Part shown: positions 36,562 through 46,600 of the stretch, one piece after another
How the letters are laid out: every line of letters begins with the position of its first letter
Numbering within the stretch: the stretch's first letter is position 1
Assembly (NCBI GenBank): GCA_947307015.1
Contig: CAMZHV010000006.1
Coordinates: 1-64,000 of the forward strand
Length of the DNA: 64,000 nt
Source: an uncultured Prevotellaceae bacterium
GTDB lineage: Bacteria; Bacteroidota; Bacteroidia; Bacteroidales; Bacteroidaceae
Direction of reading: 5' to 3'
Position numbers and translations under genes: made by a program
Notes under the pieces: generated by a model
Database searches by the model: none
Told to the model about the DNA's origin: nothing
Seen by the model: only the letters and a program-made list of their open reading frames with translations

Positions 36562-39102
36562 ATGAATAGGACAAGTAAACGAGCAATACTATTGCTTATG
36601 TGCATTATGACAAAGTTTTATGTCTATGCAGACACAATTGTAACGGTAGGTTATTTACAATATAGCCTATCAGGAGCTTATGCCTCAGTATATGGAGTTG
36701 CTGAAGGTGTTGAAGAAATCATTATACCATCATCAATAACGTATGATGGAATAACTTATGTAGTCTCAAGTATTGGAGAATCTGCTTTTGCTACATCGGG
36801 GTATCGTGCAAGAGGGAACAATACAGTAAAAAAAGTTGTTGTTCCAAGTTCAGTAAAAACAATAGGCTTTGCTGCCTTTTATTATTCAAATATTGAAGAG
36901 GTGATTCTATCTGAAGGTGTCGTAAGTATTTACAGTTGTGCCTTTTGTGGAACTAACCTAAGAGAAATCATTATTCCTAGTTCTGTGAATTGTATTCAAA
37001 ATATCGACTACGAATATGGGGGGGTAACTAGATCCATTTTTTACGGTTGTAACTTGTTGCGAACAATAATATATTTAAATGCTAATCCGCCCAATCAAGG
37101 TGAATGGACAGCGACATCACGCACCTACGTGCCAAACATTTCTAATTACTATCTTCGAACTTGTTTAAAGATAAATGAGGCTCAGGTGGTGCAAATGATT
37201 TCTTTTTCTGAGACGTATTTTACATATACAGGATATGCCCCCGTTCCAACATGGACAAATAATGTGGAGGGCTATTCTGTTGAATTTAATATCCCTGAGT
37301 TAGAATCGGATGTAGGTAGTTACAAAATATTAATTCCAGCCACCTTCTCCAATGGTTCAACAACCTTTACTGTTGAAATTCCATATCAGTATACGATTAG
37401 CCCAGTCCAATTAAAAGCTAAAGTCAACGATGCCAGAAGATATTATGGTGATTCAAATCCAGATTTCACTATTAGTTACTCTGGATTTGTCAACGGTGAG
37501 GACGAAAATACTTTCCTAACACAGCCATCTGTTTATACAACAGCAGATATATCAAGCAGTCCCGGCACATATCCAATCACCCCTTTGGGAGGAGAGTCTA
37601 AGAACTATACCTTCGTATATGAGAACGGAACGCTTACTATTGACAAGGCTCAACTTACCATTAAAGCAGATGATGCCACGCGAGAGTATGGGGGTAATAA
37701 TCCTTCTTTCACATACACATTAGAAGGCTTGAAAAATGGAGAGACTCAGCCAACATGGACTGATTACCCCTATCTTTATTCAGATGCAATACCGAGAAGT
37801 ACTATAGGAACATATGATATCAACATTAACGGAGCGACATCTCCCAATTACGAGGTAACAAAAGTAAAGGGAACCTTGTCTGTTACTAAAGCGCCGCTGA
37901 CTGTTCAGGTGAAAAATGTAAGTAGGCTTTACGGAGAGAATAACCCAACATTCTCCCACTCTGTGACTGGAAAGAAATTTTCAGATGACGATTTAGGATG
38001 GGTAGAAGATGTGACTTATTCAACTCCAGCGACAAATATTAGTGATTGCGGAGAATATGAAGTGTATCCAGAAGGACAGATCAGTAACTCTAATTACGAC
38101 CTCATCAAGAAGCCGGGGAAGATAACGATACAAAAAAAAGACTTAATTGTATCCACTCCAAACTATAAACGTCCTTATGGAACGGATAATCCAACTTTTG
38201 AAATGAACTACGATGGTTTCGTTTTAGAAGATAATCAAGATGATCTCACAATAAGACCTACGATAAAGACAACAGCCTCCAAAGATAGTAATGTTGGTGT
38301 ATATCCATTATCTCTTTCAGGAGGCGAGTCAAAAAATTACAACTTTGTTGACCAATGCGGAACATTAACTATCGAGAAAGCAGAACAAACACTTTCTTGG
38401 GAACAAGAGTTTGGTAGTTTAGCAAAATATGATCAAGTTGAACTTCAAGCCCAAGCTTCCTCAGGTCTTGATGTGAAATACACGATAGTTGAAGGCGGCA
38501 GTTTCGCAAATATTTATAAGACAGGGAGCAAGAGCTATTTGGATATATTAGGTAAGGGAGATATTGTCGTTATGGCTCAACAGGATGGAAATCAGAATTA
38601 CTATTCAACGGCCAAGATCTATAAAACAATCCATGCTGTCGATAACAGGAACCTAACACTAACAATAAAAGATGGAGAAAAAGGCGAACTGATAGAAACA
38701 ATTAGTCATGGAGAGTCCAGGCAGATTCTCATTCAGCCATATAGAGGGTATAAGATACACTCCGTAACGTTCAATAATCAGGACGTGACAACCAAAGTAT
38801 CGTCAGAAGGATTATATAATACTCCTTCCATTACAGACAATTCTACACTCCATATTGTTTTCGAAGCAATATCTGATGCTATTCAAAATGTCTCTTCAGA
38901 TAGCCTTGTTCGCATATTAGCCAACAATGGAGTAATAGTTGTTGAGAATCTTGAAGAGGGGAAACAGATTATCATCTATGATCTTGATGGAAGGAAACTA
39001 GCTTCTGCTATATCTAATGGTTATTCTACAACTATTCGATTAGCAACTGATCAAACATATATTGTGAAAGCTGGAACAAAAACAGTCAAAGTAAGACTAT
39101 AA
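36562..39102 (+). CDS. LRR_5 and MBG-domain surface protein with sorting-like C-terminus
   Basis: Predicted secreted or surface protein of about 846 aa. A signal peptide (RAILLLMCIMTKFYVYA) is followed by BspA-like LRR_5 repeats (about residues 45-190: VKKVVVPSSVKTIGFAAF, LREIIIPSSVNCI), then four MBG_2-type beta domains, each starting near RxYGDxNPxF (YYGDSNPDFTISYSGF, EYGGNNPSFTYTLEGL, LYGENNPTFSHSV, PYGTDNPTFEMNYDGF). The end (IIIYDLDGRKLASAISNGYS ... VKAGTKTVKVRL) resembles type IX secretion C-terminal domains. AT-rich like the gene before it. An upstream ATG at 36535 overlapping the DUF2971 stop is also possible. Confidence 0.85.
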   Translation: MNRTSKRAILLLMCIMTKFYVYADTIVTVGYLQYSLSGAYASVYGVAEGVEEIIIPSSITYDGITYVVSSIGESAFATSGYRARGNNTVKKVVVPSSVKTIGFAAFYYSNIEEVILSEGVVSIYSCAFCGTNLREIIIPSSVNCIQNIDYEYGGVTRSIFYGCNLLRTIIYLNANPPNQGEWTATSRTYVPNISNYYLRTCLKINEAQVVQMISFSETYFTYTGYAPVPTWTNNVEGYSVEFNIPELESDVGSYKILIPATFSNGSTTFTVEIPYQYTISPVQLKAKVNDARRYYGDSNPDFTISYSGFVNGEDENTFLTQPSVYTTADISSSPGTYPITPLGGESKNYTFVYENGTLTIDKAQLTIKADDATREYGGNNPSFTYTLEGLKNGETQPTWTDYPYLYSDAIPRSTIGTYDININGATSPNYEVTKVKGTLSVTKAPLTVQVKNVSRLYGENNPTFSHSVTGKKFSDDDLGWVEDVTYSTPATNISDCGEYEVYPEGQISNSNYDLIKKPGKITIQKKDLIVSTPNYKRPYGTDNPTFEMNYDGFVLEDNQDDLTIRPTIKTTASKDSNVGVYPLSLSGGESKNYNFVDQCGTLTIEKAEQTLSWEQEFGSLAKYDQVELQAQASSGLDVKYTIVEGGSFANIYKTGSKSYLDILGKGDIVVMAQQDGNQNYYSTAKIYKTIHAVDNRNLTLTIKDGEKGELIETISHGESRQILIQPYRGYKIHSVTFNNQDVTTKVSSEGLYNTPSITDNSTLHIVFEAISDAIQNVSSDSLVRILANNGVIVVENLEEGKQIIIYDLDGRKLASAISNGYSTTIRLATDQTYIVKAGTKTVKVRL

Positions 39103-39210
39103 ATTCATCTCTTGTAGATTAAAAACTTTTCTTTGATTTCAACCACAATTGTCATCGCCCCTGTCCAGCTCGGATGGGGACGATGAGTTTACATAAAATA
39201 CCTCGAAATT

Positions 39211-39241
39211 TTTGTGGTCTCAGGGATTTGTTGTATGTTTG
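39211..39241 (+). promoter_or_regulatory. Promoter of the C10 protease gene
   Basis: TTTG (39211-39214), 19-nt gap, TATGTTTG (39234-39241), about 20 nt before the start. Confidence 0.75.
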
Positions 39242-39266
39242 CAGCGCATAAGGGTATATCATGTTC

Positions 39267-41165
39267 ATGAAAAGGTTCCTTTCTTCCTTTGTTGTTACTT
39301 TGTTCACACTCTCTCTGTTCGGCCAAAAAGTGACGGAGGAAGTGGCGATGAGGAGGGCCGTGGAGTTCTTGGGAAAAACGAATTCGTCAGAGAGATCCAT
39401 CAGACGATTGCCACGTAAAGCGGCGCAGTTGAAACTGGCTTGTAGCTGCGAGGAGTTCTATGTTTTCAACGACAAGGCGAACGGGGGATATGTGATCGTT
39501 AGCGGCGATGAACGAACACCTGCCGTGTTGGGGTATTCCTTGACTGGACATTATGATGAGGCGGATATGCCTGTGAGTATGCGATCGTGGCTCAATGGCT
39601 ATGCCGAACAGATACGCTACGCACGAACACATGGTGTGAGGCATACGACAGCCGTCGCAGACGCGATAGAAGGGGAGGAAATTTTGCCGTTGTTGGAGTG
39701 CAGCTGGGGACAAAATGCACCTTATAATGGGCAATGCCCGATCATCAATGAGAGCACAGCCCCCACGGGGTGCGTGGCAACAGCGATGGCACAGATCATG
39801 TATTACCACCAATGGCCCAGACAAACGACAAAGGCCATTCCGGGTTACATCACACGCTCCTATCAGGTTGAGGTGCCTGAGATAGGTGTGACAACGATAG
39901 ACTGGGCAAATATCCTTCCGAATTACACAAGCGGAGCCTACAACGCGACGCAGGCTGAGGCCGTGGCCACGCTGACGAAGCTCTGCGGAGCTTCTATCTC
40001 AATGAACTACGGTCCGACATCGAGTGGCGGGTATTCTTCGGATGTCCCTTTCTATGAATACTTCGGCTATTTGCCCGAGTATATCCAATCCGTCTCACGT
40101 AACGGCAGTAGTGATCAGGTATGGAATCAGCAGATATACGATGAATTGAAGGAAAAGCGTGTCGTACTATACCACGGGGAAAGTGGAGACGCCGCTCATT
40201 CTTTTGTCGTTGACGGATACGACCGTGATGACTATTTCCACGTGAACTGGGGCTGGAGCGGAAGGTATAACGGTTATTTCCTCTTATCAGCCCTTCGGCC
40301 AGGCAGTTACAACTACGACTACAACCAAGGTGCTGTCATCGGAATCGTGCCGCTCAAGGAGGGTACGCCCAGATTGTATGCGATGCTTGAAAACGGCACG
40401 CTGACCTTTTATTATGATGACCAGTACAATGAACGTTCTGGCACATTATATGCTCCTATCATGAAGAGTCCGTGGCTGGAAAAGGCGGCAGAGATTACAG
40501 CGTGCGTGATAGACCCTTCTTTTAAGGAGTATAGGATGAAATTTCCACGATTCACCTTCTCTGGTTTGAAGAAGCTCACGGCTATCCGTGGACTTGAAAA
40601 TCTCAACACTGACGTGGAAATAGGTATGAGCAACATGTTTTCAGGCTGTCAATCTTTGACCGAGCTTGACCTCCGGTGTTTGAACACTGAAAATGTGGTG
40701 AATATGCGCGCTATGTTTAAAAATTGCAGCTCGTTGGTAACGCTTGATCTCAGCAGTTTCAATACGGAAAAGGTGACGAATATGGCTTCTTTGTTCGAGA
40801 ATTGTACTTCTCTGCAAACAATCTACGTAGGTGATGGTTGGAATATGGATAAAGTCAATCAGGTTAACCGTAGATATATGTTTAGGAATTGCCAATCGCT
40901 CGTCGGAGAAAAAGGTACGAAGTACATCGATGTCGGCGAACATCCCGATATGGCTCGCGTAGATGGAGGTGCGGAGGCTCCAGGTTATTTCACCTATAGA
41001 GATCCTCATGGGGATGGCATTGAATCGATGGACAATGGACAATGGAAGATGAACAATGGAAAATGGACAATGGAAAATGTCATTTATAACCTCTCTGGTC
41101 AACGCCTGACGAGATTGCAACGCGGCGTGAACATCATGAATGGCAAGAAGCTCATTATTAAATGA
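39267..41165 (+). CDS. C10 (streptopain-like) cysteine protease with BspA-type DUF285 repeats
   Basis: Exported protease of 632 aa. Signal peptide MKRFLSSFVVTLFTLSLFG, then an inhibitory Spi-type propeptide (EEFYVFNDKANGGYVIVSGD) and the C10 catalytic domain with nucleophile Cys in TGCVATAMAQIMYYHQWP and His in AHSFVVDGYD, plus the FHVNWGWSGRYNGYF end motif. Residues about 430-580 hold DUF285 repeats (MSNMFSGCQSLTELDL, MRAMFKNCSSLVTLDLSSFN). A repeat-derived stretch rich in Asn-Gly-Lys-Trp precedes a sorting-like C-terminus (VIYNLSGQRL ... MNGKKLIIK). An ATG at 39261 two codons upstream is an alternative. Confidence 0.92.
   Translation: MKRFLSSFVVTLFTLSLFGQKVTEEVAMRRAVEFLGKTNSSERSIRRLPRKAAQLKLACSCEEFYVFNDKANGGYVIVSGDERTPAVLGYSLTGHYDEADMPVSMRSWLNGYAEQIRYARTHGVRHTTAVADAIEGEEILPLLECSWGQNAPYNGQCPIINESTAPTGCVATAMAQIMYYHQWPRQTTKAIPGYITRSYQVEVPEIGVTTIDWANILPNYTSGAYNATQAEAVATLTKLCGASISMNYGPTSSGGYSSDVPFYEYFGYLPEYIQSVSRNGSSDQVWNQQIYDELKEKRVVLYHGESGDAAHSFVVDGYDRDDYFHVNWGWSGRYNGYFLLSALRPGSYNYDYNQGAVIGIVPLKEGTPRLYAMLENGTLTFYYDDQYNERSGTLYAPIMKSPWLEKAAEITACVIDPSFKEYRMKFPRFTFSGLKKLTAIRGLENLNTDVEIGMSNMFSGCQSLTELDLRCLNTENVVNMRAMFKNCSSLVTLDLSSFNTEKVTNMASLFENCTSLQTIYVGDGWNMDKVNQVNRRYMFRNCQSLVGEKGTKYIDVGEHPDMARVDGGAEAPGYFTYRDPHGDGIESMDNGQWKMNNGKWTMENVIYNLSGQRLTRLQRGVNIMNGKKLIIK
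41027..41082. repeat. ATGGACAATGG tandem repeat inside the C10 protease gene
   Basis: Units of ATGGACAATGGACAATGGAA type are repeated and read in frame between the DUF285 region and the C-terminal sorting-like segment. Related to the element at 13871, but only one orientation is present. Confidence 0.8.
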
Positions 41166-41234
41166 AAAGTGAAGAATTGAATGCTATTTTTTCTTTGATT
41201 TCTTGAGAATTTTGTGTTTTTGGGCTGAAAAAAT

Positions 41235-41265
41235 TTTGAGGAAAGGGATAAAATCAGTATTTTTG
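41235..41265 (+). promoter_or_regulatory. Promoter of the kelch-AraC gene
   Basis: TTTG (41235-41238), 19-nt gap, TATTTTTG (41258-41265), 23 nt before ATG 41289. Confidence 0.75.
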
Positions 41266-41288
41266 CACCATATTACAATAAGGTGATC

Positions 41289-42998
41289 ATGCGTAGTCTC
41301 ATATTGTGTATCGCCCTCGCGCTGTCGATGTCAGCGCAGGGGATTGTAGCCGCTGATAGTCTCGGTGTCAGCTGCCCTGTAGTGGAGATGGAGATGGAGC
41401 GGTTGGCGGACTTGAACATCCCGCGCACCGGACATGCCACGGTGGTGGCGGGCGGCGAGGTCGTGGTCATCGGCGGCCACACCTCGGGCTTCGTGCCTAC
41501 GCCGACGGCCGAGCGCTACAGCGACGGCGCATGGCAGGTGATGCCGATGGTCTATGCCCACGACCAGAGCTTGGTGGTGCCGCTGCGCTCCGGGCGCGTG
41601 CTCATCGCCGGCGGCCACGAACAGCCGTTGGGCATCGGGCAGACATTTGCCTTGGAACTCTACGACCCTGCATCGCACACCTTCGAGGGCTACGGGTGTC
41701 TTGACCGTAAACGCGTCTTTGCCGAAGGTGCGGAGTTGGACAGCGGGCAGGTCGTCATCAGTGGCAACTGGTACGAAGGCGATGGGATAGAGCTTTTCAA
41801 CGGCGGACGTCAATGCCAGCGCGTGTCCGATGTGACGCAGCAGCGCACGAAGCCGTATGTCCTGCGCACGGCGGCTGACGATGCCATCATCTTCGGTTGC
41901 CTCGACATTCACGGGCAGCCTTTGGACACCATCATCGTAGATCGTTTGCGTGGTGAGCGCTTCAGCCCGCCATTGTTGCAGACGTGGCGACCCTGCCACA
42001 TCTACACGCAACACCACAGTTACAACAACTTTATCGGCGATGAGACAGCAGGGTGCTACGACTACCTCATCAGCACGGAGAATGATAGTGGCGAGAGAAC
42101 CTTGATGCGCATCACTGGGAATCGTTTGGAGGGGGCTGTTTTCTCGCTGCTTCCGCTGTCTGCGCCGATCCCTCAGGTCTATGACGGCGACAGCATCTCT
42201 TACCCTTCCGATGTCATCGCCGACTGTCGCACACAGCGCGCCTTCCTCGTGGGAAAAGACACTTCGTCGCGTTTCTATGTCGTTGAGTTCCATTATGCTC
42301 CCGCCCTTGAAGGCTCACCCGCGCCGATGACCCTGTACGTCAGCGAACCGATGCCCGAAGCGGGATATTCGCAACCCGTACTAACACCTCAAGGCGACAT
42401 CATCATGGCGGGAGGCACGACAACCGAAGGCAATTTTACACCCCGCACCTCTGTCTTCCTCTTCCGCATGGCTGAAGGCCTCGTTGCCGTATCGGAGACG
42501 AATGACAACACCGTTGGCCTCATCATCGGCCTCATCGTGGTCGTCGTCATCGTGGCCCTCACCTCTCTGCTCCTCGTCCGTCGCAGGAAGGCCCAGGTGC
42601 AGGCTCTCGTTCAGGCTTGCTCGCCTGAACCTTCAAGCGCCATAAATCCTCAGCCCTCATCCCCCGTCGTCGCTACCAGCATCGCCGACATCATCCGCTC
42701 GCGACGACTATTCTGCCGCAGTACGCTGAAGCTCGCTGACCTGGCTGCGGATCTGGACATGCCCGCCCGAGCCATCTCTGAGGCGGTCAAGGAAGAGACG
42801 GGCATCACCGTCACGCAGTTTATCAACACCTGCCGCATCGATTACGCCAAGCAGCTCCTGCTGCAACGGCCCGCCATGAAGCTCTCTGACCTCGCCGCCG
42901 AAGTTGGCTTTGCCAACGAAAGCACCTTCTACCGCACCTTCAAAGCCATCACCGGCCTGACCCCGAAGGACTGGCTTGCAGACAACGATGTGAAGTAG
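41289..42998 (+). CDS. Membrane-spanning kelch-propeller AraC-family regulator
   Basis: One-component regulator of 569 aa. A signal/anchor (MRSLILCIALALSMSAQGIV) leads to a periplasmic beta-propeller with kelch-like repeats (RTGHATVVAGGEVVVIGGHT, VVPLRSGRVLIAGGHEQPL, QPVLTPQGDIIMAGGTTTEG). One TM helix follows (TVGLIIGLIVVVVIVALTSL, about 407-432) with a positive stop (LVRRRKAQ), then a flexible linker and an AraC double helix-turn-helix (about 468-565; LSDLAAEVGFANESTFYRTF, KAITGLTPKDWL). No histidine kinase domain is present. It likely senses a periplasmic signal and regulates nearby genes; the target is not proven. Confidence 0.88.
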   Translation: MRSLILCIALALSMSAQGIVAADSLGVSCPVVEMEMERLADLNIPRTGHATVVAGGEVVVIGGHTSGFVPTPTAERYSDGAWQVMPMVYAHDQSLVVPLRSGRVLIAGGHEQPLGIGQTFALELYDPASHTFEGYGCLDRKRVFAEGAELDSGQVVISGNWYEGDGIELFNGGRQCQRVSDVTQQRTKPYVLRTAADDAIIFGCLDIHGQPLDTIIVDRLRGERFSPPLLQTWRPCHIYTQHHSYNNFIGDETAGCYDYLISTENDSGERTLMRITGNRLEGAVFSLLPLSAPIPQVYDGDSISYPSDVIADCRTQRAFLVGKDTSSRFYVVEFHYAPALEGSPAPMTLYVSEPMPEAGYSQPVLTPQGDIIMAGGTTTEGNFTPRTSVFLFRMAEGLVAVSETNDNTVGLIIGLIVVVVIVALTSLLLVRRRKAQVQALVQACSPEPSSAINPQPSSPVVATSIADIIRSRRLFCRSTLKLADLAADLDMPARAISEAVKEETGITVTQFINTCRIDYAKQLLLQRPAMKLSDLAAEVGFANESTFYRTFKAITGLTPKDWLADNDVK

Positions 42999-43025
42999 TA
43001 AACTACTTAACAGACGTTAAAATTT

Positions 43026-43077
43026 ACTGACGATTCTTGTTTTGTTAGTCGAAAAACAAGAATCGTCAGTCGTTTTT
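43026..43077 (+). terminator. Intrinsic terminator after the kelch-AraC gene
   Basis: Perfect 18-bp stem ACTGACGATTCTTGTTTT (43026-43043) and its complement (43053-43070), followed by five T at 43073-43077. Confidence 0.92.
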
Positions 43078-43091
43078 ACCGTATCGTTTGT

Positions 43092-43099
43092 TAATTTTG
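43092..43099 (+). promoter_or_regulatory. -7 box of the BACON/HExxH operon
   Basis: TAATTTTG followed by CACGG, an exact TAnnTTTG match; start expected near 43106, about 37 nt before ATG 43143. This separates the operon from the regulator gene upstream. Confidence 0.7.
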
Positions 43100-43142
43100 C
43101 ACGGAGAATCGTAGAACTAACTCATAATTGATCATTCATACT

Positions 43143-43649
43143 ATGAAACCATTTACAAGACATCTTTTCACCATGGCTGTTTGCATTGCTTTTGGCTTTT
43201 GCTGCAATAGTCGAGCCTCAGCGCAGAATCCCGACCAACAGCAGCTCGTTGTGTGGCTCCGTTCGGGTGAAAAAATCGTGTACTATCTGAACAAGATGCC
43301 GCAGACACGTTTTCAAGGCTCCAATCTGCTGATCACCACCAACGTTGGCAACACTGTGACCTATCCGCTCTCGCAAGTGCTCCGCTACACCTACGAGGGT
43401 ATTGTAGACAGCGTAGACGGTACGTCAGATCGACAGAATGTTCGTTTCAGCCCTGATGGCAGCGCAGTGACATTCGAGAACCTCCCGGATGATGTCCCTG
43501 TAGAACTTTACTCGACCAATGGTCAGCTGCTCGAACGACGGACACAAAATGCCTCGGATGGCAAGGTTACCGTCAGTATCCGCGACAAATCCAGAGGTGT
43601 TTACATCGTTAAAGCAGGACGTCAAACCATCAAATTGATAAAGCGATGA
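43143..43649 (+). CDS. Small secreted protein with sorting-like C-terminus
   Basis: 168-aa exported protein: signal peptide FTMAVCIAFGFCCNSRASAQ, a short beta domain (LVVWLRSGEKIVYYLNKMPQ, then YPLSQVLRYTYEG), and a C-terminal segment (VELYSTNGQLLERRTQNASD ... GVYIVKAGRQTIKLIKR) resembling type IX secretion sorting domains. Similar small proteins occur beside larger surface proteins in Bacteroidetes, but I know no function. Its TGA overlaps the ATG of the next gene by one reading-frame shift, indicating coupling. Confidence 0.75.
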   Translation: MKPFTRHLFTMAVCIAFGFCCNSRASAQNPDQQQLVVWLRSGEKIVYYLNKMPQTRFQGSNLLITTNVGNTVTYPLSQVLRYTYEGIVDSVDGTSDRQNVRFSPDGSAVTFENLPDDVPVELYSTNGQLLERRTQNASDGKVTVSIRDKSRGVYIVKAGRQTIKLIKR

Positions 43650-46600
43650 AGAAATCAGCCCGCATATTTTTTCTGTGCCTCGTGCACACCTTGTTCCTAT
43701 GTCCAGCTGTGGCGCAGGACGCTTTCTACATCTACCAGAACGACGGCCATTTCGACGGTTTCTTCTTCGACGAGGTGGAGAGCATCAGCTACACTTGTAC
43801 AGACACGTTAGGCCGCACTTTCGCCTTCCCAGTGGCGCAGGAAATCGTGACTGCCGACTCCACCTATCGCATTATGCTCACGGCCATCGACTCGGTGAGC
43901 TTCGTTCAACCCGAGATCCGCTTCAGTTCCCAGCTGCGTCGCATGGACGAGCTCGGCATGACGGACTTTATTACCGAGCAAAATGGTATGCGTGTGACCT
44001 TTTCGGGCAGTCTGCCCTCGTCGTTGCACCCGTCTGTAGGCGATGTCCTGGCCTCGTTCGACTTCGAACGCTTCGAAGGTGGCCTTGTGGGCGTAGTCCG
44101 CTCTGTCGGCACGGGGAGTGGAGGAATCGTTGTGGAACTGGACTCCATCAGTGATCTTGGTCAAATCTTCGAGCAGTTCGTGACTGTCGAGGAGTATGCT
44201 CCTCCGCGCGAGCCGGGCGAAAAGCCGCGCTACCGCATGGCAGGCCTTGACCACATTCGAGGCGACGAACACCGACGTGCTGCGCGTGCCCCCATCCAAC
44301 GTCTGTCAGAGGGCAAGTTCGATACGGATGCACTGTCGTTCGCGCATAACTTTCATGTTCCTTACGATGGCAACGGATGGAGTGCCAGTCTCGACATCGG
44401 CGTCAACGCCCAGACTCAACTCAAAAGTGTGTGGAAGATCGATGTCTTCGGCGACAAAATGTTCAAGTACTCAGCCGTGCAGGAGTTCGAGCTGAAGCCC
44501 TCGTTCACGCTCAAGGGCAAGGTCATTGACGACCTCACCTTTGGTGCCAAGTTCATTCCACCCATCTATTTACCCGCCGCAGCTCCCGTCTTCAACGCCA
44601 AACTGACCTTCCTGCCGTTTATCCGTCTCAACGCCTATGTGAGCTTGCAGTTCTCCACGACTACTCAGAAATGGAAGCGCTATTTGAGCTATGAGTTTAA
44701 CAATTGGCAGACAACGAATAGCGACAAATCCGAGCTTTCGCCAACCCCCGTGCAGTACGACCTCTCACTCTCAGCAGAAGGGTTCATCCAGGCAGGTCTG
44801 AAGGCCAGCTTCGGATTCAGCACCATTGCCGCCGTCGAGAAAGCTTTCAAGGCAGGTATTGAGTTTAATCTGTGGGCCGGTCCCAAGCTGACGGCTTCAA
44901 TCTCTGCCGATCTCTTCAAGGCTGGCAGCGACCTGTACGAGGGTAACGGTCTGAGCGCCTACCGCACACTCAAGGGCAACAGCAAGGCCTCTTTGATACC
45001 CTTGTCCATCGACTATGAGTTGAAAGCCCTCATCAAAGGCTTCTGGATGAAGAATGACACGACCACCCACACCCTCCTTGACGGTAGTATTCCCTTTGGC
45101 GAACGCACCTTCTGGCTCTTCCCAGAGTTCAAGAATTTCAACGTAACGCCTTCAACAGTCAACCCCTACACCGTCGTGGCTACCGCGACGCCCACCCGCG
45201 AGTTGGCATGGCCTCAACATTTGGGCTTCGAACTGCTCAATGAGAGAGGCGAAAGTGTAGAGACCGCCTTCCTCATCGACTCCATCTACCGTCCATGGGG
45301 CGCACGTGGCCCGTTCATGACGACCTTCAACAAACTCTCGCCCGGGCGCTACACTATCCGCCCGGCCATCCGTCTGTTGCTGCCGACGAGCAATATCGAT
45401 GTGGCCACAGACATTGAAAAAACGTTCACTGTACCCAAACCGCAGCTGGACCTGTCGCCCAACAAACTCAACTTCCCCAAGAGCGGAGGCAAGAAAATAA
45501 TAAGCGTTGCCACGACACTCGACCGCATTAACGTCACGAACGTACCGGAGTGGGCCACCGTCACCGTCGAGCCCACCCAGATCTCCGTTGATGTGAAGTC
45601 CATGGCTGCCGGCGTCACGACAGACCGCAAAGCCACGCTTCGCATTGTGGGAGAGATGGCCGATGGCGCGGCACACACCGAACAGCCATACGTCATCACC
45701 CAATTTGCCAAAGAAATCACCCTGCCGTCTATCGAAGTACGCCCCCGTCTGCTCGAATTCGGTACAGAGGCCGACAGCCGCACCGTAGAACTCACCAGCA
45801 ACTGTGAAAGTTTGACCGCCAGCTGCGAGGACGAGTGGGTCCACGTCAACCTCAGCGGCGAGCTGCTCACCGTAGGCGTAGATGCCACCGATGACCTCGA
45901 TGAACGTTCGACTACCATCGTCATCACTGGCAGCAACGAGAAGGGCGAGGCAACAGCCATCGTTGTCGTGAAGCAAAAAGGTCTGGTCTCCATTGTGCCA
46001 CGCGTTCTCAATTTCGAGGCCGACGGAGGCAGCATAGACATCACCATCGACAAGCCGGATCGCGTGAGCATCGATTTCACGGTCCCGAAAGATTGGATAG
46101 AACTCGATAAGGCTGCCGACCATCTCACCGTCCGTTCCGAAGCTAATTATCAGGTGTATACTCGTCGCGATACGATTTATGCCTTAGCCATCACACCCGC
46201 CGGCGAAAAGCGCCTGCCCATCTACATCAATCAAACACCATACATCGAACTCACCCCGTCGGAAATCAAGTGCGACAATGATGGCGGTGTTTTCGATTTG
46301 AAGGTGAAGACCAAGCTCACCAACGTGGATATTCAGGCCGTATTAGGGTGGATCGGCCTGGGTCTCACAGACAATAACACCCGTCTGACAGTGTCCGTCG
46401 ATGAGAACGCCACCAAGATGCCCCGTACAGGTCACGGCGTCATACAAGGTCGTAAAGGCAACGAGACAATATCCCTCTACGTTCCTGTCTATCAGGGCTA
46501 TTTCGATGAAGAGGACACCGATGATTGGGACATTGAGGAACCACGCCTGGCCTTCTCTACCTACGGACTTACGATTTCACAGAACAGCGACCCGCACACC

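Noticed and set aside
39103-39185. Terminator after the LRR/MBG gene
   Set aside because: CATCGCCCC/GGGGACGATG near 39155-39185 pairs imperfectly and has no T tract, so support is too weak.
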